From the NCBI RefSeq assembly GCF_002078875.1, contig NC_034438.1, forward strand, positions 68,531,484-68,595,483: a DNA stretch of 64,000 bases. Direction: 5' to 3'. Below are positions 1 to 13,198 of this stretch, piece after piece; positions within the stretch are counted from its first letter, which is position 1; each line of letters starts with the position of its first letter. This DNA is from Numida meleagris (taxonomy: Eukaryota; Chordata; Aves; Galliformes; Numididae). A program made the position numbers and the translations under genes. The notes under the pieces were generated by a model that was not told where the DNA came from, made no database searches, and saw only the letters and a program-made list of their open reading frames with translations.

Positions 1-1983
1 ACACATGCATTGTAAAGACCTTATTACATTAGAAGTTTTATCCTCTACCTTGGGATCTTGTTAGTAGCATTCTCTGCCATCAAGTCTCATGTTTAGAAAT
101 GTGATTCAGCAATCACTGGTTCCATGACATGCCAGCATGTAAAACAGAATAGCTAAGTTAGGAGATAATAGGGATTCATGACTCCCTTCTTATGCAAATG
201 CTTCATCATCTGTCAAAACATGAATATGAGAGTTCAGAGGAGGCACTACCTTTGTTATCCATGGTCTACAGTATTTCAGTGAGAATCAAAATCTCCTCTA
301 CACTTTAAATATACATCCTTATTTTCTTCCAGGTGTGAGAAGGAAACTAACACACGGGCTCTGGACGGTGGGATCTGGCTGCTGGGGTTGAGGGCAGCCT
401 GTCTCCAGCCCCACAGAGATGCCCAGTGCCTGGGGACGGAGTTGCCATGGCATCCAGTGGAAATCCTTGTATCTACATGTAAATTCAACAAACGTATTCA
501 AAGCACAAGAAGAAACCACCATTTTGCTGAGTTTGCATGAAGGGAAACAAAAGACTTCCAGACGTAATTCCATGCCCTTGTGTAGCAGTTTATGCCTATA
601 CAAAATCAAGTGCAGTCAAACTAGAATGATAATGATTTAAATTAATTTTTCATCGGCAAAAAATGAGTAGTTGGTAATACAAACAGTGGTTAATACCCTA
701 TGCTTTAAAAAAAGTAACAGTATGGGGCCTTAGCATGAACTATGAAGAAAGTTAAGCCTGATTCTGAGGAAAAATGTCCATTTTTACGCATTGAAGTAAA
801 ATCATAAACTAATTTTCTATATTCTTCAGGTACAAGACATCTGTCCGGCAGGAAGAGGTCAGTCATATGCTATATGTGCAGCTTGAAGGGACTACAGACT
901 CAGCCCTAAGGGCCCAGCTCCCTCATGCATTACATGTGGCACCAAAAATGGAGGGGGACCCAAGGCTTCCCTGTATCCAAGGTTTTGTTAAAGAGGGATG
1001 CCCAGCTTTTCCAAACACTCCTTCAAGCAATAAAATACAACAGAAGAGGTGCAGAGATTGGGAAGGCAAGCTTTTTAACAACAGACAGCAAACAACTGGG
1101 CTTGTTTTGATAGTACCTCAACATTTACACCACCTTTTTCTTTTTAATTTTTTTTAAATTTGAGCATCAATAGCCCATTAAACACGTAATTTGCTTGCAG
1201 GATGTATTGATTAGTGAGAGAAATGATAAACCACTGTAAATAAAAGTATGAGTCCTTTGGATAATAATCCTCCCACTCGATACACTGATACAGGAATGTT
1301 TTGAAATGAGTACATCAAAATTAATTTGTCTCAAAGTTTAAATGACTGCTTAGATAGCCCAGGACAGGCATCATTTAAACACTGAAATCCATGATGCACA
1401 ACAGAGCTACATAAATTTCAGCTTTTTACACTCAGATAATGGCACTGATTATCATTCTAGAAAGGATGTAAGTTACTACTGTAACACTGCATTTCACTGC
1501 AGAAGGTGTCTCATAATGACAAACATTTTACTATTCCCCCAGCAACAGAAAGTTACGAGTAATATATAATACTGGGTAAAATGTTGCCTGTGGAGTGGAA
1601 GAATAACAGTAAAGTTTTCCAAACATGTAAATTTTCATCAACAATTTTCATCAATAATTTTCAAGTACAGTCTCTTTAAAAGAAAACAATCTTCCTCCTT
1701 GTCACCTCGAAAACCACACAGTTCTGATTTCCTGCTTGAGAACAGGTAATACACTGTAGATGCTTGTCTTATTTCAATTTTTGTGTGACTGTTAGTACAA
1801 AGTATGAGATTGGTCTTAAGAAACACACTGAAATAAGCATACTGAGGATTTGCTTTAAATAAGAACAGAGAAATAGACGTAGGCTGTAACTGCTGCTATG
1901 GGAATTGATATTTCTGCCTTTAGTGTTTCTGTCCTTTATATCCTGGCAGCATCCTGCTTCACCACTGCTGGTAACACTTGTAC
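1..1983. other. Noncoding, AT-rich; no gene recognised
   Basis: I found no recognisable exon, RNA gene or repeat family here. There are two locally GC-richer patches, about 330-470 and 860-1,060, of unknown origin. If the candidate terminal exon at 1,984-2,170 is real, this stretch would hold its 3' untranslated region on the minus strand. Confidence 0.5.
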
Positions 1984-2170
1984 TCACAGACAGCAATTTT
2001 CAGAAACTACACTGCCAGAACACGGCTCATCCTGACAGGATATGGGGCAATCAATCTCTTCCCAACTCACTGCTTTGAATCTGCTCACAGACAAAGGTTT
2101 GGGGTAGCTATCTTCTAGCTCTTTGGGGCAGCTGTCTTCTGAATTGCTCTGAATGTGGGAGGAGAATTTC
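1984..2170 (-). CDS. Candidate terminal coding exon, unidentified protein
   Basis: On the minus strand a pyrimidine-rich acceptor (TTCATTCTTTTTCTAG) ends at 2,171. It opens a frame of 61 codons entered in phase 1 and closed by TGA at 1,984-1,986. The encoded tail is rich in Ser, Glu, Asp and Cys. It contains two similar octamers, SEDSCPKE then LEDSYPKP, from a 24-bp imperfect tandem repeat that keeps the frame. It runs on through RFKAVSWEEIDCP to end in SENCCL. A strong donor-like GTGAGTAC at 1,981-1,987 overlaps the stop, so the exon could instead be internal, ending at 1,988. I do not recognise the protein family. A chance open frame between good splice-like sites is possible in this much sequence. 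Confidence 0.38.
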
Positions 2171-2172
2171 CT

Positions 2173-5100
2173 AGAAAAAGAATGAATGAGTCAACAGATA
2201 AGGACAAGACATGAGACCTGGCCGAATGAAGTGAATTTCACGCTTCCAAAGAAGTGCAGTAACGCTTATTATGGCGATTGGTCAGACTGTCTGCAAGATC
2301 GGAAAAATAAATTAGTTTCAGAGAAGATACTATCCAGAACTTCTTAAACACCTCAAAGGAAGTATTGTAAAATACAACTGAAAATATACCACACAGTATG
2401 AGTCTTTTCTGACACTCAGGAGCCTACAACTGTGTAAAGGTTAAGACTCTTGAACTGTGAGACCACCACATCTGTGGTGGAGTGATGTAAAAGAGAGATT
2501 TTCCAGTTCAAAATCAATGCTCAAGTGAGTAAAGACAGCTTTTCTTTTGGTTGCTCAGTTTCAGGAAAAAAAAAAAAAATCAGGAATCTTTCCAGATATT
2601 CTATTTTAAAAGCTTTCAATTAACACTAAAAGTAAATCACAGTGGATGAAATGAAATAAAATCCCTGTGCAACCACATAATAGCAAGGTATTCTGCAGCC
2701 CCATGGGACATTTTGACCAGTGCTCTTACTCCCAGGATTTTATCAACAGGACAACAGGACACACCTGGGCACCGGTGGATCCACGGGAAGCTCAAGAACT
2801 AGTATCAGGAGGGTCAGAGCAGGATAAAGTGTCTTCCAAGGTCTAGAAGAAGGAGACTTTCTAGTATCTGAAAGCTAACATGAGGCACACAACCAAATTC
2901 AGATGGCCACCAGACTATATGGGATGGATCCTCAGTAGAAAGGCCTCTACAACTGAAATGTGCCTAAGAGACTTTAAATAGATGACTAGATTTACTTGCT
3001 TGACAGCATAGTCATAGCTAATCCCACCAATTCAATATAATCAGTTTCATTAATGCATCCTGATGTAGACTGGAGAAGGAATTTGTTGATATGTGTCTGC
3101 TTCCTGAAAGGATGATTTGGGCAGTAAATAAAAGAAAAATATAGGAAATAAAAGAAAACATGACTTTGCTATACAACCATAATCATCTGACTGTTAGGTG
3201 CAGAGGACACACCACATAGTCACCACTGCCCTACTAGCATATTTCTATCCATATTAAAAAATATACCCTACCCAATCAAAAATGTTTAAGAAATCTTAAC
3301 AGGATACAGTGCAAATTAAAAATGAAAGCAGAAAGGAAATGATACCAATGAAAGTTAAAAACTAAATTTGATTAAAAGACAGGCTCACACATTTTCCATC
3401 AGGAGATGAAGTAACATGACCTATACAAAACAGCCTCCAAATTTCATTTATTTCTAAAACAGAAAGTTAAAAAGTGTCATGACAATGAAATATGTATCAG
3501 GGTTTAAAACAGATTCAACAGAACAATTCCAGCTTCACGGAATGAAAACCAACAGTATACTTAGTCTACATTACAAATAAACTAGAAGACAGAAAGTCTG
3601 TACTTGACAGAATCACCACAGCTGATGACTAAGCTTATTGGTTTTGCTGTGGCAGTGTTCCAAGCCCTCTCCAAGAAATACGCTGCCTATTCTGAGATAA
3701 GTAAAGGACTTCCATATCCAGGCTTATGAGGACAGCTTTTCACTAAAACTTGATTTCCTTCTCCCAGTAGGTGGCAGAAATTCATTCCTGCAGGAAGCAG
3801 CTTTTCCTCTTCCAGATACTGCTACCGACTGATTGACTGAGGAGCCAGAACTATTTCTCATGAAACCATCTACCTTTACCTGATGATTACATGTTATGTC
3901 TCATGCTATTATTGCAGCAGGAGGGCAAGGAATCACAAGAAACAAAAAGGGAACTACTTCTTGATGCAGTTTCTCATGAGGATGGTGGTAATTCGCCCCT
4001 GAACACAAAGAGGAGGACAGCTGGAATTCAAGGTTTACAGTTAACACTACTGCCATGAAAGATGCATTCCTTCAAGTCCACGGGGGAGCTGCACTGTGAA
4101 TTCCAATGCCTTTAAAAGAGCCTGTACTGTGCCTATCAGACAATTACTGCTGCTTTTAATTCATTACAGTTTTCTGCTGGTATGCCTGATCTTGGTGTTC
4201 CACTATGTAGCTATTTTCCCTATTATGTTTAGCAACCTTAATAAGCAATTTCCCTTCAGAGTTCTCGCAAAACATTCTCAGGTAAACTAGATGTGCTGGT
4301 CTTCACATGTCCTCATCCATGTTTCTTCCAGAGGCAAATAAAGGCTAAACTTTAAAAGTCCTTTTAAATAAGTTTAAGCAATTTCTGCCAGCTTTCTCTA
4401 TCACATAGAACAACTGAGGCATTTAAGATTAAATAGACATCTATACAGGTTCAGGTGCTGCATTGCATTTACAGTGTCTCAGATCCTGGGCAGCAGTTAG
4501 AATTAAGTGAGAGAAAGAGTAGTATCTTTTCCCTTCCTGTGCCCTTCATTTCCTAAAGAGTCCTTCTTTTAGAAGAATGCTGTGCTGAGCATAATCAGTG
4601 CAGTTCTTCTACTCTTTCCTACGGTTAATTTTTCTTTGCATCTATCCTGAAGGCCCCTCAAAAATGAACAAAAACAAACACCCAGATTTACAAGGGACAC
4701 TCAACTACATAAACAGGGATAAATGATCAGTAAGAGCAGGTGGAAGAGAAACTCATTATATGGCACAGGTCTGAGTAATTGGGCTGACCACAAAGACTCG
4801 GCAGCATTGAGCTTTCACCCAAGAGAGAAAATCCATGCTGTGACACTCAAGCAGGAGTACAGCTCACAAACAACATACTTAGCTCTGCTGTTATAAAAAA
4901 AAACTTCCTTTGGATGCAGTGGCTTCTGGAGAAAGACACAGATAATGGAGGAGAGATTTACAAAATGGATCCAGTGTTCAGGGCAATTACCAGAATAAAG
5001 AGGTGGCCTAGTCCAGTGGAAATAACAAAGACAAACAAGGCAGGAATTAGTGCAAGCAACACCTACTTTCCAGCATGTATGTTTAAGAGAGATGTATGTT

Positions 5101-6990
5101 GTTTAAGACTCTTTTGTGTGTTTGTTTGTTTTTTAATTATTCTGATAAGATCTCAGTTTATGCTGTTAATTAATAAATTTCTGGCTATTTCTTTGTTTCA
5201 AATTAGTAATTCTTGTCTAGCGTAACAGCTAGCTGAAGGCTCAGTTACCTACAGTATTTTTTGGTTTTCCTGCTCCCAAGACTCAGTTTATCAATTCCAG
5301 CATTCTTCTGGCTGTACATTAGCTCACTCTCCGCTTATACCAAAGGGTATCCAGTTGATTCTTGTCATAAACTTCAAGAGGAAACGTTTATAAGCTTACC
5401 TGGAAGCTAAATTTCTAAAAATGCTGTAAAGAAAAAAATACAGCACTTTGTTGAACAGATCTTTCTCACAGGTTTTCTTACAATCAAGCTCTAGATGTGG
5501 AGATTCTTAGCACATATAATGGAAACAGCTGAAATCCAAAGTTTGATTTAAGCTATTTAGTAAGAATGAGAACAGGATTTAGATCATTCAAAATAGTGAT
5601 TACAGACTAGAAACATTTTTTCTGACCAGTTAAGTTTCTCTGTAATGCATGAACTACTTACAGATATGAAGGACAATGCACAACAGGCTTAAAAAGGGAT
5701 AGTTAATCTGAGACCATCTCACACAGTGCAATAAAATGAATTTCCAGTAAGTGGATGAATGTATTTTCTTGAAAATAGTTTCTTTCATTTCTTAGTAAGA
5801 ATACTATTGTTTTCTTATGTCGCTTTTTGTATTGGAATACTGAGCTGAAATCTGACAAACTGGAAAATGACAGCTCTTTTAACTTCATTATTAAAACATA
5901 ATATAGTAATGAGGTATTCTTGATGTCTCAATAAAAGCGGATCTAATTCCCAAACGAAACTCATTTTGTCAAACCACATCTGGTACAACACTCCTCTGAC
6001 GGCCAATTGGTTTATGACAGTTATATCCTATTTATAACTTTCCTCTGTAATGTTTTAAGTCTGAACTGAATACACTCCGACAAGCTAAGTCAATCTGCAA
6101 CTTATTTAAAAATAACATTTTTATTTAAATAAATGTAAACAAAGAGCTCTCTTGTACAACAGTAATATACAGAGAGCCTTCTGGTAATTATTTTATTATA
6201 GCTTCCAGAGGCAAGAGAGTAGGCGGCAAAAACAGAAGAGGCAGCAACTCAAAGAGCAGTGGAAAAAATGGAAATAAAGAAACAGAAGCATTAGGATAAA
6301 CTAAATCACAATCCATGAGGTAAAGCAGAATGAACCCTTGTGTGTCAAGTAACATTATTATGAAAACAATAGTATGATGAAGAGGCATGGCCTATAAATC
6401 CAGGTATGAAAGGGGCTTGGAAGAGCTTAATATTGCCAGACTTGAAAATGAAATAAAAATCCAAAGTTATCCATTAAGACTTAGAAAAAAATCTTTTCTT
6501 TACTCTCAGGATATGGGTTTCTCCAAGAAGAAGGTAAGGCAATACAGAATTTACAGTTTTATCATTACTTAGTCATGAAGAAATCGTGTTACCAAAAGAG
6601 AGCAAAACGTCTACCCTTAAGAATACACAAAGAATAACATGATTGACACGGACACATTCAGACAATGAGAAATATTGGCAGCCGAGACAGCCTCACCTTT
6701 CCCTCAAAGCAAGATCAGCTATGCTCACATCCAGAGGTAAAAATACTACCACCTCCTCTGGTGAACTGTGCTTCCTTAATGCTTCCTTAGTTGCTTTCCC
6801 AAAGCAGCACATCACATCCCACCCAAAGTATCATGTATGTAAATAACCCTGCTTTCTTCAACATACCTAGCTGTTTATACTCCTGCTTATTTATCAAAAA
6901 TGTATTTCATTCATGAATCGTGTTTGAGCTTATGATCCATAATGGCTCTTTTCTAAAGAACTGACAGTTATTTATGTTTGTATAGTTCAC
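2173..6990. other. Noncoding, AT-rich interval
   Basis: No transposon or coding exon that I would defend was seen. Several short splice-like acceptor and donor pairs occur on the minus strand (4,879-4,925 and 5,400-5,423). They are too short to separate from chance. The interval holds one good CTCF-like motif, listed separately. It may be intronic if the minus-strand gene runs from the CpG island to 1,984. Confidence 0.5.
3764..3776 (+). promoter_or_regulatory. CTCF-like motif
   Basis: The sequence CCAGTAGGTGGCA matches the core vertebrate CTCF consensus at all 13 positions as I remember it, in forward orientation. It is surrounded by ordinary AT-rich DNA. Binding cannot be judged from sequence alone. 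Confidence 0.5.
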
Positions 6991-6994
6991 TGTT

Positions 6995-7205
6995 CATGAC
7001 TAAGTGCAGTACCTTGCAATTGTCTCTGTTGAATTGCTCTGGATTTCTTTCAAGAAATTTCTTTTATTTTAGAACAGTTGGAAATCTAGTCCCAGAATAC
7101 CTTCAGTATTTCCCAACTTCGTGTCATCTACAGATTTGAAAAGTACACTTTCTGTTCCATGATTCATGGTATTATTCAAAGCACTGAAAAAAAAACAGAA
7201 CGAGA
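6995..7205 (-). mobile_element. Ancient CR1/L3-like LINE remnant
   Basis: Read on the plus strand, the text around 7,010-7,060 (cttgcaattgtctctgttga) and 7,112-7,150 (cttcgtgtcatctacagatt) follows the antisense pattern of the CR1 reverse-transcriptase region. In clear copies that pattern encodes a block upstream of the LHF motif and the FADDTKLAG block. The match is much weaker than in the other CR1 copies, which suggests an old insertion, possibly of an L3-like or other deep CR1 clade. Confidence 0.5.
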
Positions 7206-7425
7206 TCAAAGTCCAAGCAATATATACCCCCTCACTCGCTTGGGGGTCAGCGTGTCACATCTTGACTGGTCAGATGTGACAATATGTCCTTCTCCTACAT
7301 TATGTCCGCCTTCTCCTTTGATACGACTGCTCCACAGTCCCTGCAATGGGCATCCAGAGTTAGAATTCGCACTAAGAGCTAATAAACTCTACTTGATCAA
7401 GGCTGCAATACTGCTGTCTTAAGTT
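7206..7425 (+). mobile_element. Possible LTR-like fragment
   Basis: This stretch has more cytosine and more CpG than its neighbours. It holds a hairpin (acccc/ggggt around 7,226-7,249) and a second inverted pair (gtcacatcttgac / gtcagatgtgac, about 7,252-7,280). It ends with AATAAACTC near 7,380 followed by a T/C-rich run, which resembles an LTR polyadenylation region. No terminal TG...CA pair or target duplication could be fixed, so the assignment is weak. Confidence 0.22.
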
Positions 7426-10400
7426 TAAATGAGAGTTAAATAAGTTAAAATATATTCAGCATTCAGTACTACCCTGACAGCTTATCCTAGAGGTCAAAGA
7501 CCTAGACTTCCATGTTAGTCCCTTTATGATTTTTCAGTTTTCTTGTGAAAACATATCTACTGGGAAAAAAAACAAATAAAAGAACCAGCAAAGCAAACAG
7601 CAAGACAAAAACTTTCCCACTTGCTCTTTTCATTGCGGATGTCTCTCTTTTACCCACCATATGTATTTCCTTCATTGCTGAGCTGGGCAAAAAATAGTGA
7701 AAATGAAGTACTAATTCTAGTCATGTTGTATATTACAGTTTGGTATCTGAAACAAAAAAAGTGTACTTTGAAGAGGAAACTGGACATCCTAACTCCAGAG
7801 AATATAGGCAAATCCTCCCAAAGAATAAGAGAACAAAAAGAAAAGGAAAAAGAATGTCTTACTCTTCCAAGAATTTATAGACATATATAGATATAACCCA
7901 AGACAGTCCAAATTTTTTTCTTCCTTTCATAAATTTGACATTGCGGTGGTTGGGACAAAGCAAAAAGAAAACAGAGAATTAATCAGTTATGTGCCGTCCT
8001 TTTTGTCTTGCCTCTTTTATCAATTGCATTTTCACAATAAAACTGTGAGAGATTTTGATTACCTCATTTATTTGAAGGTCACTGGATTTTCTTCAAGTCA
8101 GCATAGTAACAAATATCCATGATCTTTAAACAGGCTCTTGTATGTAGGATATAAATGAAATAACTCACACTGCCATATGTATTTTGAGTCCCAGTCCTTA
8201 CAAGATACGTGGTTGAACTACCAGTCTGTTTCAGTCACTTTAATACTATTCTGAGACTAAATTATACAGAGATCCAAATATTTACTTCTTTTATATGCCT
8301 GTAGAAAACCTCTCTCGGGTGAAATATATTCAGATCCAAGGGCAGAGATCTTTGAGTACCTCAAAAGGAACCTAAAGCCAGCACTATATTTTGAGCTCAG
8401 AATATCCATACTTCCTCTTACTCTTTTCCTTAAATGATTTCTTAAAAATTCATATAATATGTACAACCTGAGAATAATTAAGCATCACTATGCTAATAAA
8501 ACTAACACTGAACAGAATTCCAAAGATTTTTGTACCACGTAACATTAGTAATGTCTGACAGTTTCGTAAGTTAATCGCTTATGTCAATACTGTGGATACC
8601 ATTTAGAAACAAAGATACGTGTCAACAGCAGATCTAGAAAGGAGATCTCATATAAAAATACACACTGATAAATATACTAATGTTTGAAATATTTACTGAT
8701 AAAAGGCACGTTTAAAGACAACTCAAACATTTTTTTCCTCTGAGTCCCAGTAGTTTCTTAGATGTTTTATTTGAAGGAGCTGACTGCTGTTATGATAAAC
8801 CACAAGCTTTTTTTCTTCAAATCTATACCTGTTTTTAACAAATCTCTGATATTTTCAACAGCATAGTCTCATGATATTTCTACTTAATAATGACTTGAAG
8901 CAGGAAAGAACAAGAACAAATAACTTTTCTTGAACTCTGTGTTGATGGATTTGACAAGCCAATACATATTAATGTTGAAATCTACTTGATATTATAAATA
9001 AGAATGAAACTATAATATTCATCTCAGCTCAAAGTTTGAATCAATACTTCGAATGTTACACTTTTGGGAGAAAAAGAAGAAATATCATAAAAGGCTGAAA
9101 AGACTGCAAGGTTCCAAGAATGGCTGCATATTCAGCAGTGGCAAAAAACCTGTCCTTTCAAACAAAAATTCTCTACTTACCTTATCCAACTTTGCCGATG
9201 AGCATGTAAGACACAGAGTGAATAAAAATGAAAGACAATTTTAAAAACTTTTCCTTTAATACTGTATAAGATACAGCATAAATATCCAAAATTTAAAAGG
9301 TTAAAAAAAAAGGAAAAAATATTCTGAAACAGTATGAGAAATCCAGAGTGAAATCAAGGATGGTTACTTTTACAGTGTGAACAATGAAACATCTTGAACT
9401 TTTAATAAATTGCTCCTAATCTTTGGTAAGATGTATCAGAAAATAGAAATACTAAAAATATGCTACAAAACCCATCAGCAGCTCTGCTGCAAAATAGAAT
9501 ACCTGGATATCATTTGCCATAAAATGAAATACAGACTACTTAGGCTGTGGAAAACTGAACTGTATTTTGAAGAAAGCTTAAACTTCTGTATGTGTTTTAA
9601 GGGAAATACAAGTTTTGTGTGGAGCTGCATTTTTTGCAAAATTGTTTTGAGAAAACAAAACAAGTTATTCAGTAAGAACTGTAACTGGTGCTAGCTATAA
9701 ACAGCAACTGCTCAAAAAGGCCATCTGCTAGACCTCTGCAGTCACTCTGAAATTAATGGAATTGCCTCACAAAAAACAAGAGAACTTCCTTTCAACACTG
9801 AAGAACTCTTTTTTTTTCTGAATGCAGAAAGGCTGCAGTGTTTCAGGTTTTGTTTTGAAGCAGTTAGGGGACAAAAAGTAAAATATTTTTAGAGATTTCT
9901 TCACAGCTAACCAGCTCCTCAACCTAAAACACTGAAGTAAGATTCTTTTATGCTGTGGCATATCTATACTATTGTTATACACTACCGTGTGTTTTGCCTT
10001 TTTTTTAAATTCTGCTGATTACTTATTTCCATTCTGCTTTAACATCTCGCTAGGTGCCATCTCAACATGAAAGAGTTGATTGGGTAGCATATATGCTATC
10101 TGAGACAGTAGATAAACAAAGAACTGCCTCTGGTTATGTAAAAAATCAGAGCTAATCATCTAGAAGACTTGAAGGATACAAGTTCTTTAAGACTGAGACC
10201 ATCTTACCCTCTCAATGTACTCAGACATTATATCATACACCTAGCTATGACTCCAGAACTAAAAGACATGGAGGGAAAAAAAAAGCAAAATAAAAATATT
10301 TTTTAAAAAAACAGCCAAAAATCTTGCAGTAGGAATTGGTAATTCTTCACATTACTACTAAATAAATTTCTAAAAAGGCATAATTACCTTCATCTTTACA

Positions 10401-13198
10401 TTTTGTCCAATGTATATACCTGCCATACTCGATTTTTTCAAACAGGTGGCATTTCCTTCCAGAAGTCAGTCAACTGGACTTGAACTTCGTAACTATAAAT
10501 GTACAGTTCTTTATTATTCCTGTATAGAACTCTAGGAAAAACAAAATCTGCTTTATTTGCCTATGAATAAGTATTAGAGGAATGCTTCTAATACCTCTAC
10601 AAAAATAAACAACAGTTACTTACCCCTCTAGCAAGTAGAAAGACATTGAAATGGAGTAAAAATTAAAGTGCAAAATTATAAAACCAGAAAAATGTAGAAT
10701 GGCTTGGGTTAGAAAGGATGTTTAAAGATCCACTCTCCTGCCAGATAATGATTTTAAGAGACAGACTTAGAACTGAAGGCAAGACTTTGAGATTTATTTA
10801 TTTATTTTAACTCTCCTGGTTTGGTTTTGGCATTAAACCACCTCAATCCTTCATTCCACTAGTGGAGATATAAAGTGAATCTAACTCCATAGCTTCAAAC
10901 TTCTTCGAGTAATTTATTTCACTTTTTCAGCATCATTTCTATATTTAATTCAGATACTTGTCCATGAAAGATTTTAATCAGGAAACACTTAATCTTGTGC
11001 TGACTTCGAACACCAACTTTCAGTCCTTTATGCTCTACCCTATCCTCCCTCATCACATAGGTTAACCACTGTAAGCATGTGAATTTGATTTGCGCCTCTT
11101 CAATTCCATCAATTTTCAGAGACCTTCAGAAGATGGTGATGAGCAAAGGAGATACATAACATCAATAAATACATAAAAATAACTTTAAGGAAACACACTC
11201 AAAATCTGGGGAAACAGCCTATGTAGTTATTCCTAATCCAAAGGAAGGAAGCACACGAAATGCTATTTAATGTAGTTTCAGTTTATCAGATTTTTACCAT
11301 GTGATCACTAGTAGCAAGCTCTGGGGAAAAAAAAATAAATAAAAAGAAGCAGAGAGGAAAAACACAATCATATGGTATTGCATTACTGTGTTTCTCCCTT
11401 GTGAAACTGGTTCATTTGTAAATGTTTCCAAATTTCAATTATGCTTTCATATAATTTACAAGAAGAAAATCTGAATTTCTAGCAGCTGCAGCTCAATTCA
11501 GTAAGTAATTCCAAGAAGTACCTATATGTAATTTTAACTCCAGATTGATCCAGTATTACCCATCTCTCGTTCTTGTACTGCAGCAATTCAAGTCCTATAT
11601 TCTTGTGATCCTGGAGTAAAACCGGAAGGTCCATCTGTCCGATTTATCTTCTTAATGAATATGCTTGTTTCCACTTTTTTCTAAACTTGTATTGGAAATA
11701 TTTCAAAACAAATCTAAGCTATGTGACAGCTCCATAATTTCACAACATAAATCAGTGTAACATTATTTTAAGAATTTGTTCGTATTTCTAAATTGACATT
11801 TTTCTCATCAGTAGTTTGCATTAATGGGATTAAAAATAGTATATAGACTAGTCTTGTAATCTTACAGTAAAATGGTTCAGGACTACAAAAACCATCTCCC
11901 AAATCTTAGGAAAAACAATGACAGAAAGAATAATCAGTAACATAAAAAGCAGAATCAAATGGAAACCCATCTTTACAGGTTTGACTGGAATTATATCTTC
12001 TTATTTACAGTAATGGTTAATGAAAGAAAAAGGCAAAGGTAAAAATGGTTTCCCTTTTAATTACTGTATTCATATAGCTCTACCACTACTACACGAAACA
12101 AAAAGTACCAGTTTTCTGCAATGTTGAAAGCCACAAATGCTCTGTTTCTCAGCACTGTCACACTTTCCCCACATATGTATAGTTAACCCCTTCTCCACCA
12201 CAGCTCAACAGACTGTAGAAATCACATAATGAAATTTACTTTCTGTACTGTTTACCTTCAGATTTCTGCAAGATAAGACTATACCTGTGACAAAAACAAC
12301 TATACAACAGGTTAAATGCAACAGGTAAGAGAACTGCAATGGTAAGAAATATGCTGTGTATAATTTTTATTGACTTTGGCATGCTTCTGTGCAAAAATTA
12401 CTTGAAAATTACACTCCTAATAGACCAGAAAAAAGTTGCAAATTAAAGAACCTGCAAAATAACACCTATTTCCTTAAGGTTTCTGTTTTAATATTGGCTT
12501 GATACTTTGGTGAAAAAGAAAAAATTAGGACTCTGAATGAAATTTAGAATTCCATGTCTGAACATCAGGAAAGATATTCTCACTATGAGGGTGAATGAGT
12601 GTAGGAAAAGGCTGACCAGAAATCCCTTGGAGTCTCCCTCTGTGGAGCTGCCTAGACAATGTCCCGGGTAACTTCCCCTCTTCAAATACTATAGTTGGAC
12701 CATTTGCACTCAGACCTTTCCCCCAGTTTCAACCATTCTGGAATGCTGTGATTCTGTTCTGACATAACAGTGAGACAATTTAATGGTTGCAGTATGCCTA
12801 AGAAAATACTGAAATGTTCAAAACAATGGAAACTTCACTCCGATGTTTCATGTACAGACCATATGTTTGCTGAAAACAAACGTCGTCCTCCAACGTTTTG
12901 TTTCTAGACCCCAGCATTACGGTAATAAAAGAGCAGAACAATACCTATGCCTTAATTCTTAGCTTAATATAATTCTCATTTATGTTTTCTGTTTCCACCA
13001 ATGGCGTTAAACAATGACATCAAAACAAAATTAATCAGATGGCATAATAAAAACATTTATTTTCTTCTTAAATCCTATTTATAAGTGGCTGCTAACACTC
13101 TTAACCCAAAAAGAAGACTCTCCCATAGACTAGAAAATGAGAGAATTGTTTACATCACTTCTTAGGACAGGCCGTAAATGTAGCATGGGGTATTACAC
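7426..13198. other. Noncoding, AT-rich interval
   Basis: There is no recognisable gene or repeat. Adenine-rich runs occur at about 10,265-10,310 and 11,322-11,345. A near-perfect minus-strand splice donor (AAG|GTAAGTAG) lies at about 9,175-9,183, but the possible exon behind it has only a fair acceptor and an undistinguished reading frame. A T-rich minus-strand acceptor near 7,570 leads only to an 18-codon frame ending in a stop. Confidence 0.45.

Noticed and set aside
4879..4925. 47-base minus-strand exon-like block (KPLHPKEVFFYNSRA)
   Set aside because: Good acceptor and fair donor, but no constraint signal and competing phase with the microexon at 5,400.
5400..5423. 24-base minus-strand microexon with excellent acceptor and CAG|GTAAGC donor
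   Set aside because: Its phase would fit the exon at 1,988-2,170, but eight codons are not evidence, and a similar chance pair occurs on the other strand nearby.
6510..6533. 24-base plus-strand microexon (DMGFSKKK) between excellent acceptor and donor
   Set aside because: It is isolated, on the strand opposite the candidate gene, and too short to separate from chance despite good sites.
9182..9262. 81-base minus-strand block before a near-perfect donor (AAG|GTAAGTAG)
   Set aside because: The acceptor is only fair and the hydrophobic reading is what AT-rich sequence gives by chance.
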